A DNA stretch of 64,000 nucleotides from Vreelandella neptunia (GCF_034479615.1 NZ_CP140255.1:3844001-3908000), one strand, 5' to 3'. Shown: positions 7,423 through 17,001, numbered from the stretch's first letter. The notes: generated from the letters alone by a model not told the origin. Numbers and translations are program-made.

Positions 7423-8582
7423 GCGTTTGCCAGCCGGGTTCGGTGCTGCCACACCAGCACCGCCAAGGGCACCAGCGCGATGGGGATCAACACCAGGTTA
7501 AGCGTCGCCCAACCTAAGCCGCTGACCAAGGGCCCAGCGAGCAACGCAGTGATCGCGGCGGTGCCAAAGACTAAAAACTCGTTGGCGGCCTGGGTGCGCG
7601 CTTTATCTACCGGGCGGTAGCTCTCGGTGAGCAGCCCGGTGGCGGGCAAAAAGGTGAAGTTCCAGCCCAGGCCCAGCAAAATCAGCGCCACGTTGAAACC
7701 GGCCAAACCGATACCCAACTGAGCGACCAAGGCACTGGCCACCAGCAGCAGGCAGCCTGCCAAAATGACCTGCTTAGCGCCGAAGCGGGTGGCCAAATGG
7801 CCAGTAAAGAACGAGGGTAAAAACATCGCCACCACGTGCCACTGAATGGTCATTGAAACGTGGTTAAAGTGGTGCCCCGCCCCCGCCATGGCGAGCGGTG
7901 TGGCGGTCATGGCCAGATTCATTACGCCGTACCCGACCATTGCCGCGCTCACCGCCACAATAAATCCAGGCTGGCGGAGTATCTTACCCAGCGGCAGTGC
8001 GGTGCCTTCACCGTGGGTACGGGATGCAGGCGGCAGTTGCGTCAGCATCAGCACCACCAGCGCCAGTGCGTAGAGCGCTGCCAAGCCCACAAAGCTGCCC
8101 AGAAACGGCACCTCACCCAGCTCACGGCTCACTCTGGCCAGCCACGGCCCGGCAAACGCAGCCAGCACACCACCCCCCATCACCAAACCAATCGCCCGAT
8201 CACGCATCGGCGTAGGGGCAGCTTCTACCGCGGCAAAGCGATAGAGTTGACCAAAGCCAATGCCGATACCAATCAGCCAGGTTGCCAGCAAGAACAGCCC
8301 AAAGCGCTCGCCGATTAGCGCCTGTACGGCGAGCAGTGCGCCCACCAGTCCCACCAGGTTGCCCAGCATAAAGCCGCGCTTCCGGCCCAGCCTGGCCATA
8401 ATTAACGAGGCGGGAATGGTCGCACACATCAGCCCCAGCCACTGGGTGGCGACAGGCGCGGTAGACCAGGACGCACTTGGCGCCAAAGACGCCCCAATCA
8501 GCGGAGAAACGGCAATCAGTAAGACATTACCGGTAACCAGTAGCGCCTGGCAGAGCGACAATAGGGTGACGGTTAAAGGCAT
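7419..8582 (-). CDS. MFS transporter
   Basis: A 387-residue major facilitator protein with twelve predicted helices. The loop between helices 2 and 3 carries MARLGRKRGFMLG, a good match to the MFS motif A (G-x-x-x-D/R-R-x-G-R-R), and the second half carries FTGHLATRFGAKQ. Substrate is unknown; the family includes drug and metabolite exporters. AGGAGA precedes the ATG, which lies within the last ten bases of the GlxA-type regulator gene, so the two are co-transcribed and the regulator may control it. Confidence 0.8.
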   Translation of the reverse strand: MPLTVTLLSLCQALLVTGNVLLIAVSPLIGASLAPSASWSTAPVATQWLGLMCATIPASLIMARLGRKRGFMLGNLVGLVGALLAVQALIGERFGLFLLATWLIGIGIGFGQLYRFAAVEAAPTPMRDRAIGLVMGGGVLAAFAGPWLARVSRELGEVPFLGSFVGLAALYALALVVLMLTQLPPASRTHGEGTALPLGKILRQPGFIVAVSAAMVGYGVMNLAMTATPLAMAGAGHHFNHVSMTIQWHVVAMFLPSFFTGHLATRFGAKQVILAGCLLLVASALVAQLGIGLAGFNVALILLGLGWNFTFLPATGLLTESYRPVDKARTQAANEFLVFGTAAITALLAGPLVSGLGWATLNLVLIPIALVPLAVLVWQHRTRLANA

Positions 8583-9580
8583 GAAACTTTCTCCTGAATA
8601 GAATCATCTGTTTGGGAAGACGCAAAGCGCTGTCGATATACCGAGGGTGATACGCCGTAGTAACGCTGAAACTGGCGGCGCAGCTGCTCCGCGCCGCCCA
8701 GCCGCCAGCGCTGTGCCAGGCGCTCAAGGGATACGTTTTCGCGCCCGTTGAGCAGCGCCAAGCGCGCTTGTTCAAGGCGTAGCTGGGTCAGGTAAGCGCC
8801 GGGGGTGGTATTTAAGTAGCGCCTAAATAGCCGGGTTAAATGGCGCGGGGAGACCGCCATCAGGTCGGCCATGCTCTCAAGCCCGTGATCTACGCTGGGA
8901 TCGGCGTGGAGTTGATCCAGCAAGCGGCGCAGTGGCCCCGCCTCTTGTTGGTGTCGCAGTATCTCGCTGAACTGCGACTGCCCACCTGGGCGCTGCAAAA
9001 ACACCACTAGCTCACGGGCCACTCGCCCGGCTAGATCAGCACCGTGATCTGCCTCTAGCAGCGAAAGCGCCAAATCAATCCCCGCCGTTACACCGGCGCT
9101 GGTGTAGCGGCCGTTGCTTTCGATATAGAGCGCATCCGGCTCGACGCTTAGTGCGGGGTATTCATCTGCCAATTGAGGTGCATGGCGCCAGTGGGTGGTG
9201 ACGCGGCAGCCATCCAGCAACCCTGCAGCGGCTAACAAAAATGCCCCGGAGCAGATCGAACCTAGCCGCCTCACCTCCGGGGCGACCTCACAAAGCACCT
9301 GCTTCACTGCGGCTATTTCACGCTGCTGCAACACGCCACTGCCGCCCGCCACCAACAGTGTATCCAGAGGCAGTAAATGCGTAAGTTGGTGGTAGGAGTG
9401 CGTAGCGTGCACAGCTAAGCCGCCGTTGGTGGCAACCGGGCCGACGGCGTCGGCGACCAAGGTCAACTGGTAGAGCGGCTGGGGGCTTAGCGCATTGGCG
9501 CTGGCAAACACCTGCCAGGGGCCGCTGACGTCCAGCAGTTGGCAGTCGGGGTAGGCAAATAGAGCAATATGGCGAGTCAC
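8573..9580 (-). CDS. GlxA family transcriptional regulator (DJ-1/PfpI plus AraC domains)
   Basis: A 335-residue protein. Residues 1-170 are a DJ-1/PfpI-like domain (IALFAYPDCQLLDVSGPWQVF; LGSICSGAFLLAAAGLL carries the nucleophile-elbow Cys) and residues about 235-322 are an AraC-type double helix-turn-helix (MAVSPRHLTRLFRRYLNTTP; WRLGGAEQLRRQFQRYYGVSP). GTG is the start codon, with GGAGAG just upstream. The pairing with an exporter suggests it senses the exporter's substrate or a related metabolite. Confidence 0.85.
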   Translation of the reverse strand: MTRHIALFAYPDCQLLDVSGPWQVFASANALSPQPLYQLTLVADAVGPVATNGGLAVHATHSYHQLTHLLPLDTLLVAGGSGVLQQREIAAVKQVLCEVAPEVRRLGSICSGAFLLAAAGLLDGCRVTTHWRHAPQLADEYPALSVEPDALYIESNGRYTSAGVTAGIDLALSLLEADHGADLAGRVARELVVFLQRPGGQSQFSEILRHQQEAGPLRRLLDQLHADPSVDHGLESMADLMAVSPRHLTRLFRRYLNTTPGAYLTQLRLEQARLALLNGRENVSLERLAQRWRLGGAEQLRRQFQRYYGVSPSVYRQRFASSQTDDSIQEKVSCL

Positions 9581-9700
9581 AGTCTCTCTCCGCTAACGGG
9601 GATTCGAAGCATTAGAGAGAGTGTCAGCGCTGCGCCCTATGTCGGCAAGGACGATTACCCCACCGATTCGGACATACTTATAAAAACCGATACATTCGGA

Positions 9701-10384
9701 TCAGCCCGTTCTCTCTAACGGTGACTCCATCCTGCGTACACTGGAAACAAAATCGCTAAATCGCTCGCCCTGAATTAATACATGGTCGCTCAGTGCTTGC
9801 TGAGCGACCACAGAGTCACCCCGCTCAATAGCCTCGACGATGGTTTGGTGCTCGCTGAGGGAAGTATTGACCCGCTGGCGCACCTGCAGTTGTAGGCGCC
9901 GGTAGGGCTTTAGGCGCTGCTTTAGCTGACGCGCTTCGCTGGCCAAAAAGGCGTTGTGGCTAGCGGTGTAGATACAGTCGTGAAAGCCTTCGTTTTCGTA
10001 GTAATACTCGTCGCTGTCACCGGCCAGGGCCGCTGCTTCACAGCGCTGATGTGCTTCGCGTAACGCGGCCAACTCCAGCTCAGTAATCCGGCGTGCCGCC
10101 AAGCGGCCGCACATGCCCTCCAACTCCGCCATCACCTCAAACATCTCAATCAGTTGATCAATCCCCACTTTCGCCACGAAGGTGCCCTTCTTAGGGGAAA
10201 CGGTGACCAAGCCGCTGGCGACCAACTGTTGAAAGGCTTCGCGCACTGGCGTTCGCGAAACCTGAAACTCGCGCCCCAAGGCCTCTGGATCAAGGCGCTC
10301 TCCCGGTAAACGGCGGCCATTGATGATGTCATCCTCAAGAGAATCTCTTAATTTCTGAGCGTTGGATCGCTTGGTGCCCGTCAT
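9701..10384 (-). CDS. GntR/FCD-family regulator of the malonate operon
   Basis: A 227-residue FadR-type regulator. Residues 8-75 form the GntR winged helix (RLDPEALGREFQVSRTPVREAF and the wing SPKKGTFV). Residues 80-215 form an all-helical FCD ligand domain, with conserved D and H residues in EGFHDCIYTASHN. AAGGAGGT lies six bases upstream of the ATG. It is divergent from a TRAP transporter followed by malonyl-CoA decarboxylase and synthetase, the position held by the malonate regulator (MatR or equivalent) in rhizobia. A 14-bp palindrome in the shared promoter is its likely site. Confidence 0.82.
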   Translation of the reverse strand: MTGTKRSNAQKLRDSLEDDIINGRRLPGERLDPEALGREFQVSRTPVREAFQQLVASGLVTVSPKKGTFVAKVGIDQLIEMFEVMAELEGMCGRLAARRITELELAALREAHQRCEAAALAGDSDEYYYENEGFHDCIYTASHNAFLASEARQLKQRLKPYRRLQLQVRQRVNTSLSEHQTIVEAIERGDSVVAQQALSDHVLIQGERFSDFVSSVRRMESPLERTG

Positions 10385-10464
10385 GTTTTACCTCCTTGGA
10401 TCGCAACTCACCTTTACCGTTTTAATGCTGCCATAGAGTTGACATTAGCATACGCAACGCCTAT

Positions 10465-10478
10465 TGATATATATATCA
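10465..10478. promoter_or_regulatory. 14-bp palindrome, candidate GntR/FCD operator
   Basis: TGATATATATATCA is a perfect palindrome in the 156-bp gap between the regulator and the TRAP operon. A related imperfect element (ACTGATAGATACATATAGTC) follows at 10484-10503. FadR-type regulators bind short AT-rich palindromes of this kind. Confidence 0.5.
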
Positions 10479-10540
10479 GCTCGACTGATAGATACATATA
10501 GTCAATCCAAACACACAACAACAACTGTTGGAGACGCCAA

Positions 10541-11536
10541 ATGCAACGCTATTTGATCTCAACTGCTGCCGCCCTCGGTCTCGCCATTGCCGCTTCCCAC
10601 GCCTCTGCCGATACCGTGCTACGCGCATCGCATCAATTCCCCGGGGGTCAGGGAGATGTTCGCGACGAAATGGTGCAAATGATGGCCCGCGAAGTAGCCG
10701 ATGCCGGTGTAGGGCTGACCATAGAAGTTTATCCGGGCCAATCGCTGTTCAAAGCGCGTGAACAGTGGGGCGCTATCGCTCGTGGTCGCCTCGATATCAC
10801 CTCTCTCCCGCTGGACTACGCTAGTGGTCGGCATCCGGAATTTTCGGCTACGCTGATGCCGGGCTTAGTGCGTAATCAGGCCCATGCTCAACGCCTGAAT
10901 GACTCTGAATATATGGACATGATTAAAGAGGTCATTCGCGAAGGCGGCGCTCGAGTACTTGCAGACGCCTGGTTATCCGGTGGCTTTGCATCTAGTGAAC
11001 AGTGCGTTACCTCCCCGGATACCGTCGAGGGCCAAAATTTCCGCGCTGCCGGACCTGCGTTTGAACAAATGCTTGAGGCCGCTGGTGCCTCTATTGCCTC
11101 CATGCCCTCTTCCGAGGTGTATACCGCCATGCAAACCGGCGTATTGGACGCCGCCAACACCTCGTCGATGTCGTTTATCTCCTATCGGCTTTACGAGCAG
11201 GTCGAGTGCCTGACAGAGCCAGGCGACTTCGCGCTCTGGTATATGTACGAGCCGATTCTGATCTCCGAACAAGTGTGGCAGGGGCTTAACGAAGAGCAGC
11301 AAGCAGCACTGATGGAAGCCGGTGAAGCCGCCGAAGCGTTCTTCGCTGAAGAAGCAGCCGCTATTGACCAGGAGATGGTCGACCTTTACGAAGAGAACGG
11401 CGTCGAGGTGGTCAAAATGAGCGAGGCCGACTACAACGCTTGGCTCGATATCGCCAAGGAAACCTCCTACAAAAACTTTGCCGACAATGTTCCCAATGGC
11501 CAAGCCATTATCGATGCAGCGCTGGCCGTCGAGTAA
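10541..11536 (+). CDS. TRAP transporter periplasmic binding protein (DctP), probably malonate
   Basis: A 331-residue DctP-family protein. Residues 1-23 are a Sec signal peptide ending ASHASA. The mature part begins DTVLRASHQFPGG, and the conserved DctP segments follow: FRAAGPAF with the substrate-carboxylate-binding arginine, and SEVYTAMQTGVLDAANTS. The downstream malonyl-CoA genes make malonate the best guess for the ligand; rhizobia use a TRAP system (MatPQM) for this. TTGGAGA precedes the ATG. Confidence 0.85.
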   Translation: MQRYLISTAAALGLAIAASHASADTVLRASHQFPGGQGDVRDEMVQMMAREVADAGVGLTIEVYPGQSLFKAREQWGAIARGRLDITSLPLDYASGRHPEFSATLMPGLVRNQAHAQRLNDSEYMDMIKEVIREGGARVLADAWLSGGFASSEQCVTSPDTVEGQNFRAAGPAFEQMLEAAGASIASMPSSEVYTAMQTGVLDAANTSSMSFISYRLYEQVECLTEPGDFALWYMYEPILISEQVWQGLNEEQQAALMEAGEAAEAFFAEEAAAIDQEMVDLYEENGVEVVKMSEADYNAWLDIAKETSYKNFADNVPNGQAIIDAALAVE

Positions 11537-11553
11537 GCAACCCATTAATGCCT

Positions 11554-11586
11554 AACGGCTCGGCTGCCCTTCGGGGTGGCCGTTTT
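11554..11586 (+). terminator. Intra-operon hairpin after the binding-protein gene
   Basis: GGCTGCCC (11562-11569) pairs with GGGTGGCC (11574-11581) around a TTCG tetraloop, with two G-U pairs; it is followed by GTTTTC. It lies between the binding protein and the permease genes. Such leaky hairpins commonly keep the binding protein more abundant than the membrane subunits. Confidence 0.6.
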
Positions 11587-11636
11587 CAACTGATGCTTGC
11601 TTAGCTTGGTGAAATAACCAGCTTGACGAGGGAAAT

Positions 11637-12158
11637 ATGGCACCTGCAACGACACACAATGCTCTGGCGCGAGGGGGCATTATCGGCGGCTACATTCGCG
11701 TCATGGATAAGCTTTCGCGGCTTTCCGCCTATTTAGCCTGCGCCATGTTTATCGCTGGCGTATTAGTGATTTGCCAGATGGTATTTATTCGCTACTTACT
11801 CGGAATGAGCACCAGTTGGCAGACCGAATTTACCATCTTCTCAGTAACCGCTGCGATGTTGATGGGGAGCCCTTATGTGCTGATGACCGGCGGGCATGTG
11901 GCTATCACCATTGTTCCCGATGCGCTGGGCGGTATGACCCGCACCATCATGCGCTTGATCGCTTCCTTGTTTGGATTAGGTTTCTGCGCCGCCCTGGCGT
12001 ATGCCAGCTGGGTCTATGTTTTTGAAGCACTTCACGGTGAGTGGACGACGGGTTCTGTCTGGAATCCACCACTGTGGCCAGCCCTGCTGCCTATGGCCGT
12101 CGGCGTCACTGTGCTGTCACTGCAGTATGTGGCTGAAATTTTGCGTGGGGAGAACTAA
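11637..12158 (+). CDS. TRAP transporter small permease (DctQ)
   Basis: A 173-residue protein with four predicted membrane helices (starting near residues 30, 65, 100 and 145). It has the DctQ pattern: FIRYLLGMSTSWQTEF after helix 1 and a GHVAI segment before helix 3. GAGGG lies four bases before the ATG. The large permease starts three bases after its stop, so the two are coupled. DctQ and DctM together form the sodium-driven membrane part. Confidence 0.85.
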   Translation: MAPATTHNALARGGIIGGYIRVMDKLSRLSAYLACAMFIAGVLVICQMVFIRYLLGMSTSWQTEFTIFSVTAAMLMGSPYVLMTGGHVAITIVPDALGGMTRTIMRLIASLFGLGFCAALAYASWVYVFEALHGEWTTGSVWNPPLWPALLPMAVGVTVLSLQYVAEILRGEN

Positions 12159-12160
12159 GC

Positions 12161-13495
12161 ATGGATCCCATTACCTTAGGCATTATTGTCGCCATCGCAC
12201 TGATTGCGCTGATGGCCATTGGCACCCCTATCGCTTTTGCCCTGGGCGGTGTATCGCTGCTGGCACTGATTTATGACCGTGGTCTTTCCGAGCTCACCTA
12301 TTTCGGTGAAACCTTTTTTGACCGCATCGCCGAGTTTGGTTTTGTCGCCATTCCGATGTTTATTCTGATGGGCGCTGCGGTAGCCTCCTCCCCCACCGGG
12401 CGCGATCTGTATCGCTCGCTGGATCTATGGATGGGCAAACTGCCCGGCGGCTTGGCGGTTTCCAATATCGGCGCCTGCTCAATCTTTGCTGCGCTCTCGG
12501 GATCGTCACCGGCCACCTGTGCGGCGATTGGTAAAATGGGCATTCCCGAAATGCGCATGCGCGGCTACCCGGATGGCGTAGCGGCGGGCTGTATTGCCGC
12601 GGGCGGCACCCTGGGTATCCTGATTCCGCCGTCGGTCACCATGATCATCTACGGCATCTCCACCGAAACCTCTATTGGTCGACTGTTTATTGCCGGGGTA
12701 GTGCCAGGCTTTATGCTTGCGGGCCTGTTCATGATCTGGACGATGATCGCCTGCAAGATGGCCGGTGGCTATAACAACCCGATGGCGGAGTCCGTCGAAC
12801 GGCTAAAGCAGAACGTTAAGCAGAATGTTGATACCAACCTGAAAGCGCTCGTGCGTGTTCTACCTTTCCTGGGCGTGGTCGCGGGTATCCTGTTTGCCTT
12901 GTATGGCGGGGTGGCAACACCTTCGGAAGCGGCGGGCGTGGGTGCCTTCCTATGTTTGGCGCTAGCTATCCTGATCTACCGCATGTGGCAGTTGGGCCCA
13001 ATCAAATTGATTATGCGCGACTCACTGCGCGAAAGCGTGATGATCATGCTGGTGATCGCCACCGCCGAAGTGTTTGCCTACGCACTCTCTTCCATGTTTA
13101 TCACCCAAACAGTAGCCGCCGCTATTGCCGATCTTGAAGTTAACCGCTGGGCGCTGATGGGGGTGATTAACCTCTTTCTGCTGGTGGCCGGTTTCTTCCT
13201 GCCCCCCGTGGCCGTGATCGTGATGACCGCGCCCATTCTGTTACCCATCATCCTGGCAGCTAATTTCGACCCCTACTGGTTTGCGGTGATTTTGACCATC
13301 AACCTGGAGATCGGCCTGATCACACCGCCGGTGGGTCTCAACCTGTTCATTATTAAAGGCATCGCGCCGGATATTTCGCTGCGCGACATTCTGATGGGGA
13401 GCTTGCCCTACGCGCTGTGCATGGTGCTGGGTATCTTGCTGCTGTGTCTCTTCCCAGGCATCGCGCTTTGGCTACCTAACTTGATCATGGGTTAA
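12161..13495 (+). CDS. TRAP transporter large permease (DctM)
   Basis: A 444-residue membrane protein of the DctM family, normal in length. It shows the recurring motifs GTPIAFALGG, PMFILMGA, SGSSPATCAAIGKMGIPEM, GGTLGILIPPSVTMIIYG and the second-half counterpart ITPPVGLNLFIIKGI. The two IPPS/TPPV hairpins are the substrate and sodium site of the elevator fold. It is followed eleven bases later by the malonyl-CoA decarboxylase gene. Confidence 0.9.
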   Translation: MDPITLGIIVAIALIALMAIGTPIAFALGGVSLLALIYDRGLSELTYFGETFFDRIAEFGFVAIPMFILMGAAVASSPTGRDLYRSLDLWMGKLPGGLAVSNIGACSIFAALSGSSPATCAAIGKMGIPEMRMRGYPDGVAAGCIAAGGTLGILIPPSVTMIIYGISTETSIGRLFIAGVVPGFMLAGLFMIWTMIACKMAGGYNNPMAESVERLKQNVKQNVDTNLKALVRVLPFLGVVAGILFALYGGVATPSEAAGVGAFLCLALAILIYRMWQLGPIKLIMRDSLRESVMIMLVIATAEVFAYALSSMFITQTVAAAIADLEVNRWALMGVINLFLLVAGFFLPPVAVIVMTAPILLPIILAANFDPYWFAVILTINLEIGLITPPVGLNLFIIKGIAPDISLRDILMGSLPYALCMVLGILLLCLFPGIALWLPNLIMG

Positions 13496-13506
13496 GGAGT
13501 TCGACC

Positions 13507-14874
13507 ATGAACATGCTGTTTTTGCAGGAGCTGTTCAACAACATCACCCAGCGTGATGCCCTGTTGCGGCGCCGCCATCCCGAGACCTTAACGCCCGACC
13601 ATGGGCAGTTGGTTCATGCCTGCCAGAAACTGTTGGAAAGCGATGGCGAAGCCTCTAGCATCGCGCTGGCGAGCCGCGCTTTGGCGATTTACCAGCGCCT
13701 TTCGGCAGCTGAAAAAAGCAGCTTCTTTGCCCGCCTAACGGCTGACTTTGCGGCCGAGCCCGGCCCCATTGACGCGGCCTATCTGGCATATCAAGAGGTG
13801 CGCGACAACCAATCACTACAGCGCCTGTTTGAGGCCTGCGAGCCACGGCGCCAAGAGCTTTTCCGACGGTTAAACCTGGCCAGCGACGGCACCTATGAGC
13901 TGGTTAAAATGCGTGAAGACCTGCTGGGGCTACTACGCGAACAGCCGGAATTAGCGCCCATCGACGACGATTTCGCCCATCTGTTCGGTTCCTGGTTTAA
14001 CCGCGGCTTTTTGATGCTCAAGCGCATTGACTGGAACACGCCCGCTTCAATTCTAGAGAAGATCATCCGCTACGAAGCGGTGCATGAAATTCAGGACTGG
14101 GACGATCTGCGCCGGCGCCTAGATGCCCGTGACCGTCGCTGTTTCGCCTTTTTCCACCCGGCGATTGGCGACGAACCGCTGATCTTTGTGGAAGTGGCCC
14201 TGCATAAGGGTCTGCCAAGCCGTATTCAGCCCATCCTTTCTGGCGAAAGCAGCTATAGCAAAAAAGGTATCGACGACCCCGAAGATGCCGATACAGCAGC
14301 GTTCTTTGGTATCAGCAACTGCCAGACCGGGCTGCGCGGTATCTCCTTCGGTAACTTTTTGATCAAACAGGTGGTGCAAGAGCTCTCCCAGGAGCTGCCG
14401 CAGCTTAAATACTTCGTCACCCTTTCTCCGGTGCCTGGCTTCGCTCAGTGGCTTCAGGAGCAGCGAGAGGATGAGCAGCTTCCCGCGTCGCTGCGTAAAT
14501 CACTCAAAGGGCTTGAAACACAGGGATGGCATCAGGACAAAGCCCGCGAAGAGGAGCTCAAAGCCATTATTCGCCCGCTGGCTGCCCGTTACCTGGTCGA
14601 AGAGAAGAACCGCCACGGCCTGCCGCTCAACCCGGTGGCCCGCTTTCACCTCGGCAATGGCGCCGAACTTCACCGCATTAACTGGTTGGGCGATATCTCC
14701 GAGAAGGGCTTTAAACAAGCCGCCGGACTGATGGTTAACTACCTGTATGTGCTGGACGATATCGAGCGCAATCACGAAAACTATACCGCCAAGGCGGCCG
14801 TTGCTTGCTCAAATGAGGTGCGTGACCTCGCCAAACGCGCCCGCAAACTGGCCAAGGGAGAGACCACCAAATGA
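13507..14874 (+). CDS. matA: Malonyl-CoA decarboxylase
   Basis: A 455-residue enzyme converting malonyl-CoA to acetyl-CoA and CO2. The N-terminal 190 residues are the helical domain; the C-terminal part is the acetyltransferase-like catalytic domain with NCQTGLRGISFGNF near residue 272, LSPVPGF near 304 (its Ser is the proposed acid) and ARFHLGNGAELHRINWLGD near 379 (its His the proposed base). It lacks the mitochondrial leader of animal homologues. AAGGAG lies eight bases before the ATG and the stop overlaps matB by ATGA. Confidence 0.93.
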   Translation: MNMLFLQELFNNITQRDALLRRRHPETLTPDHGQLVHACQKLLESDGEASSIALASRALAIYQRLSAAEKSSFFARLTADFAAEPGPIDAAYLAYQEVRDNQSLQRLFEACEPRRQELFRRLNLASDGTYELVKMREDLLGLLREQPELAPIDDDFAHLFGSWFNRGFLMLKRIDWNTPASILEKIIRYEAVHEIQDWDDLRRRLDARDRRCFAFFHPAIGDEPLIFVEVALHKGLPSRIQPILSGESSYSKKGIDDPEDADTAAFFGISNCQTGLRGISFGNFLIKQVVQELSQELPQLKYFVTLSPVPGFAQWLQEQREDEQLPASLRKSLKGLETQGWHQDKAREEELKAIIRPLAARYLVEEKNRHGLPLNPVARFHLGNGAELHRINWLGDISEKGFKQAAGLMVNYLYVLDDIERNHENYTAKAAVACSNEVRDLAKRARKLAKGETTK

Positions 14875-16409
14875 GCCACAATCTATTTGAAACCTTTGCT
14901 GCCAAAATGCGCGAACGCGCAGAGGCCGATTTTATTACCACCCGCGACGGCCGCCGCTATCGCTATGCCGATGCGCTGACCATCAGTGCGCAGCTTGCTG
15001 GCGCACTAACCGAGTTAGGCGTTAAGCAAGGCGATCGCGTTGCCGTCCAGGTCGATAAAAGCCCTGAAGCGATACTGCTCTATTTGGCCTGTCTGCGCAT
15101 CGGCGGTGTCTATCTACCGCTTAATACGGGCTATACCGGCGATGAGATTCGCTACTTTTTAAACGATGCAGAGCCTGCGCTGTTCGTTTGTCGTCCCAAG
15201 ATAGAAGAGCAAGCGCGGTCGCTTGCTGCTGAAACCGGCTGTCCGGCGGTGGTCACCCTGGGCAACGCCGCCGATGGCAGCCTGATGGAAACCGCCCAAG
15301 CGGCAACGCCGCGTGAGGATATTGTGGCACTTGGCGAGCGCGACCTGGCTGCTATTCTCTATACATCGGGCACCACCGGGCGCTCCAAAGGCGCCATGCT
15401 AACGCACAAAAACCTCGCCTCTAACGCAGAGACACTGGCCAAAGCGTGGCATTTCAGCGCTGATGATCGGCTGATCCATGCACTGCCGATTTTCCACACC
15501 CACGGCTTATTCGTCGCCTGCAACGTCACCTTGATGGCGGGTGCCAGCATGCTCTTCCTGCCTAAGTTCGATGCCGATGTGATCTTCGAAGAGCTGCCCC
15601 ATGGCAGCGTGATGATGGGCGTACCCACTTTTTATACCCGATTGGTGCAGGACGAGCGCCTGACCCCAGAAGCTACCGCCCATATGCGGCTGTTCGTTTC
15701 CGGCTCCGCCCCGCTCACCGCTGAAACCCATGAGGCATTTGAAGCCAAAACGGGCCATGCGATTCTTGAGCGCTACGGTATGACCGAAACCAATATGAAC
15801 CTCTCCAACCCCTATGACGGCGCCCGCCGAGCAGGCACCGTAGGCATGCCGCTACCCGGGGTGGAGATGCGCATTACCAACCGAGAAACCGGCGATGAAG
15901 TGCCTTTTGGCGAGATTGGCATGCTGCAGATTCGCGGCCCGAATGTCTTTATCGGCTACTGGCGAATGCCCGAAAAAACCCGTGAAGAGCTATTAGACGA
16001 TGGCTTCTTCATTACCGGCGATCTCGCCATGGTCGATGATCAGGGTTATGTGCATATTGTTGGTCGCGACAAGGATCTGGTAATTTCCGGCGGCTACAAC
16101 GTCTACCCCAAAGAGGTGGAGCAGGTGATCGACGAGCTTGACCAGGTCGCAGAATCCGCAGTGATCGGTCTACCGCACCCTGACTTTGGCGAAGGCGTTA
16201 CCGCAGTGGTCGTTCGCCAGCAGGGCGCTGATCTTGGAGAAAACCAGCTTGAAGAGGAGAAAGTCATCGCCCATTTAGATGGTCGCCTGGCTAAGTATAA
16301 GCAGCCCAAGCGGGTCTTCTTTGTCGATGAATTGCCGCGCAATACCATGGGCAAAGTACAGAAAAATGAACTGCGCAAGCGGTTCAACGACACTTACCGA
16401 ACCTCCTAA
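14871..16409 (+). CDS. matB: Malonyl-CoA synthetase
   Basis: A 512-residue acyl-adenylate-forming enzyme that joins malonate and CoA with ATP. The AMP-binding core is YTSGTTGRSKG near residue 163; ERYGMTETN follows near 302, then GRDKDLVISGGYNVYP near 398, and the C-terminal catalytic lysine in PRNTMGKVQKNELRK near 490. The match to MatB rather than acetyl-CoA synthetase rests on length and on the overlap with malonyl-CoA decarboxylase. Together, import, activation and decarboxylation turn malonate into acetyl-CoA. Confidence 0.92.
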   Translation: MSHNLFETFAAKMRERAEADFITTRDGRRYRYADALTISAQLAGALTELGVKQGDRVAVQVDKSPEAILLYLACLRIGGVYLPLNTGYTGDEIRYFLNDAEPALFVCRPKIEEQARSLAAETGCPAVVTLGNAADGSLMETAQAATPREDIVALGERDLAAILYTSGTTGRSKGAMLTHKNLASNAETLAKAWHFSADDRLIHALPIFHTHGLFVACNVTLMAGASMLFLPKFDADVIFEELPHGSVMMGVPTFYTRLVQDERLTPEATAHMRLFVSGSAPLTAETHEAFEAKTGHAILERYGMTETNMNLSNPYDGARRAGTVGMPLPGVEMRITNRETGDEVPFGEIGMLQIRGPNVFIGYWRMPEKTREELLDDGFFITGDLAMVDDQGYVHIVGRDKDLVISGGYNVYPKEVEQVIDELDQVAESAVIGLPHPDFGEGVTAVVVRQQGADLGENQLEEEKVIAHLDGRLAKYKQPKRVFFVDELPRNTMGKVQKNELRKRFNDTYRTS

Positions 16410-16445
16410 CTATCCGTCTTGAAAGCACAATTCTCCCAATATTTT

Positions 16446-16472
16446 GCCCCGCAGCATGCGGGGCATTTTTTT
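16446..16472 (+). terminator. Rho-independent terminator of the malonate operon
   Basis: GCCCCGC (16446-16452) pairs perfectly with GCGGGGC (16458-16464) around AGCAT, followed by A and seven T. It ends the malonate operon 36 bases after the matB stop. Confidence 0.9.
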
Positions 16473-16527
16473 GCGAAAAGGAACCATTTGCTCTACGAAA
16501 TGTTAAGGTAAGGTCACTTAACAAACG

Positions 16528-17001
16528 ATGGAGCAGATTGCCTTGACTACGCCTACCGTTACCAACGGCATCACCGCCACCGAGCTATATAAATTAGTCC
16601 ACCAGCCAGCGAACAACAACGACGGAGATGCGTCCCTTGAGTGGCCTGAGGGTACTATCAGTCTGGATGAAACGAATCAGACCCTGATCTGGGAGCTTAA
16701 CGACTACGGCAACTTGCCGATTACCCTTTCGCGCAGCGAAAATGAGTGGGTCGCCATGGCGCCTATTGTGGCCGTAGATAGCGTCAACAATACCGCTGAA
16801 CTCAACGAAGTGCTGCTGCGCCAGGGCATTGCGTTACCGCTGGCTTCCGTGGGTATCGTCGAAATCGACGGTCACGACTTTTATGTGGCTTACGGACAAC
16901 TGTTTGGCGACTCAAAGCTTGAATCGATTTGTGCCGAGCTACACGCCACGGCCAGCGCGGCCATGGACGTCGCCGAACTGATTCAAACGCACTTCGCCTA
17001 G
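16528..17001 (+). CDS. yjfI: DUF2170 protein, YjfI-like
   Basis: A 157-residue soluble acidic protein with no signal peptide or membrane segment. The composition and order (an ELNDYGNLPITLS segment, then VALFAPI-like VAMAPIVAV and the C-terminal helix) fit DUF2170, the E. coli YjfI family, and the five following genes are the partners of yjfI in E. coli in the same order. No activity is established. The ATG at 16528 has only a weak upstream signal; a TTG at 16543 preceded by GGAG nine bases earlier is an alternative start. Confidence 0.78.
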   Translation: MEQIALTTPTVTNGITATELYKLVHQPANNNDGDASLEWPEGTISLDETNQTLIWELNDYGNLPITLSRSENEWVAMAPIVAVDSVNNTAELNEVLLRQGIALPLASVGIVEIDGHDFYVAYGQLFGDSKLESICAELHATASAAMDVAELIQTHFA

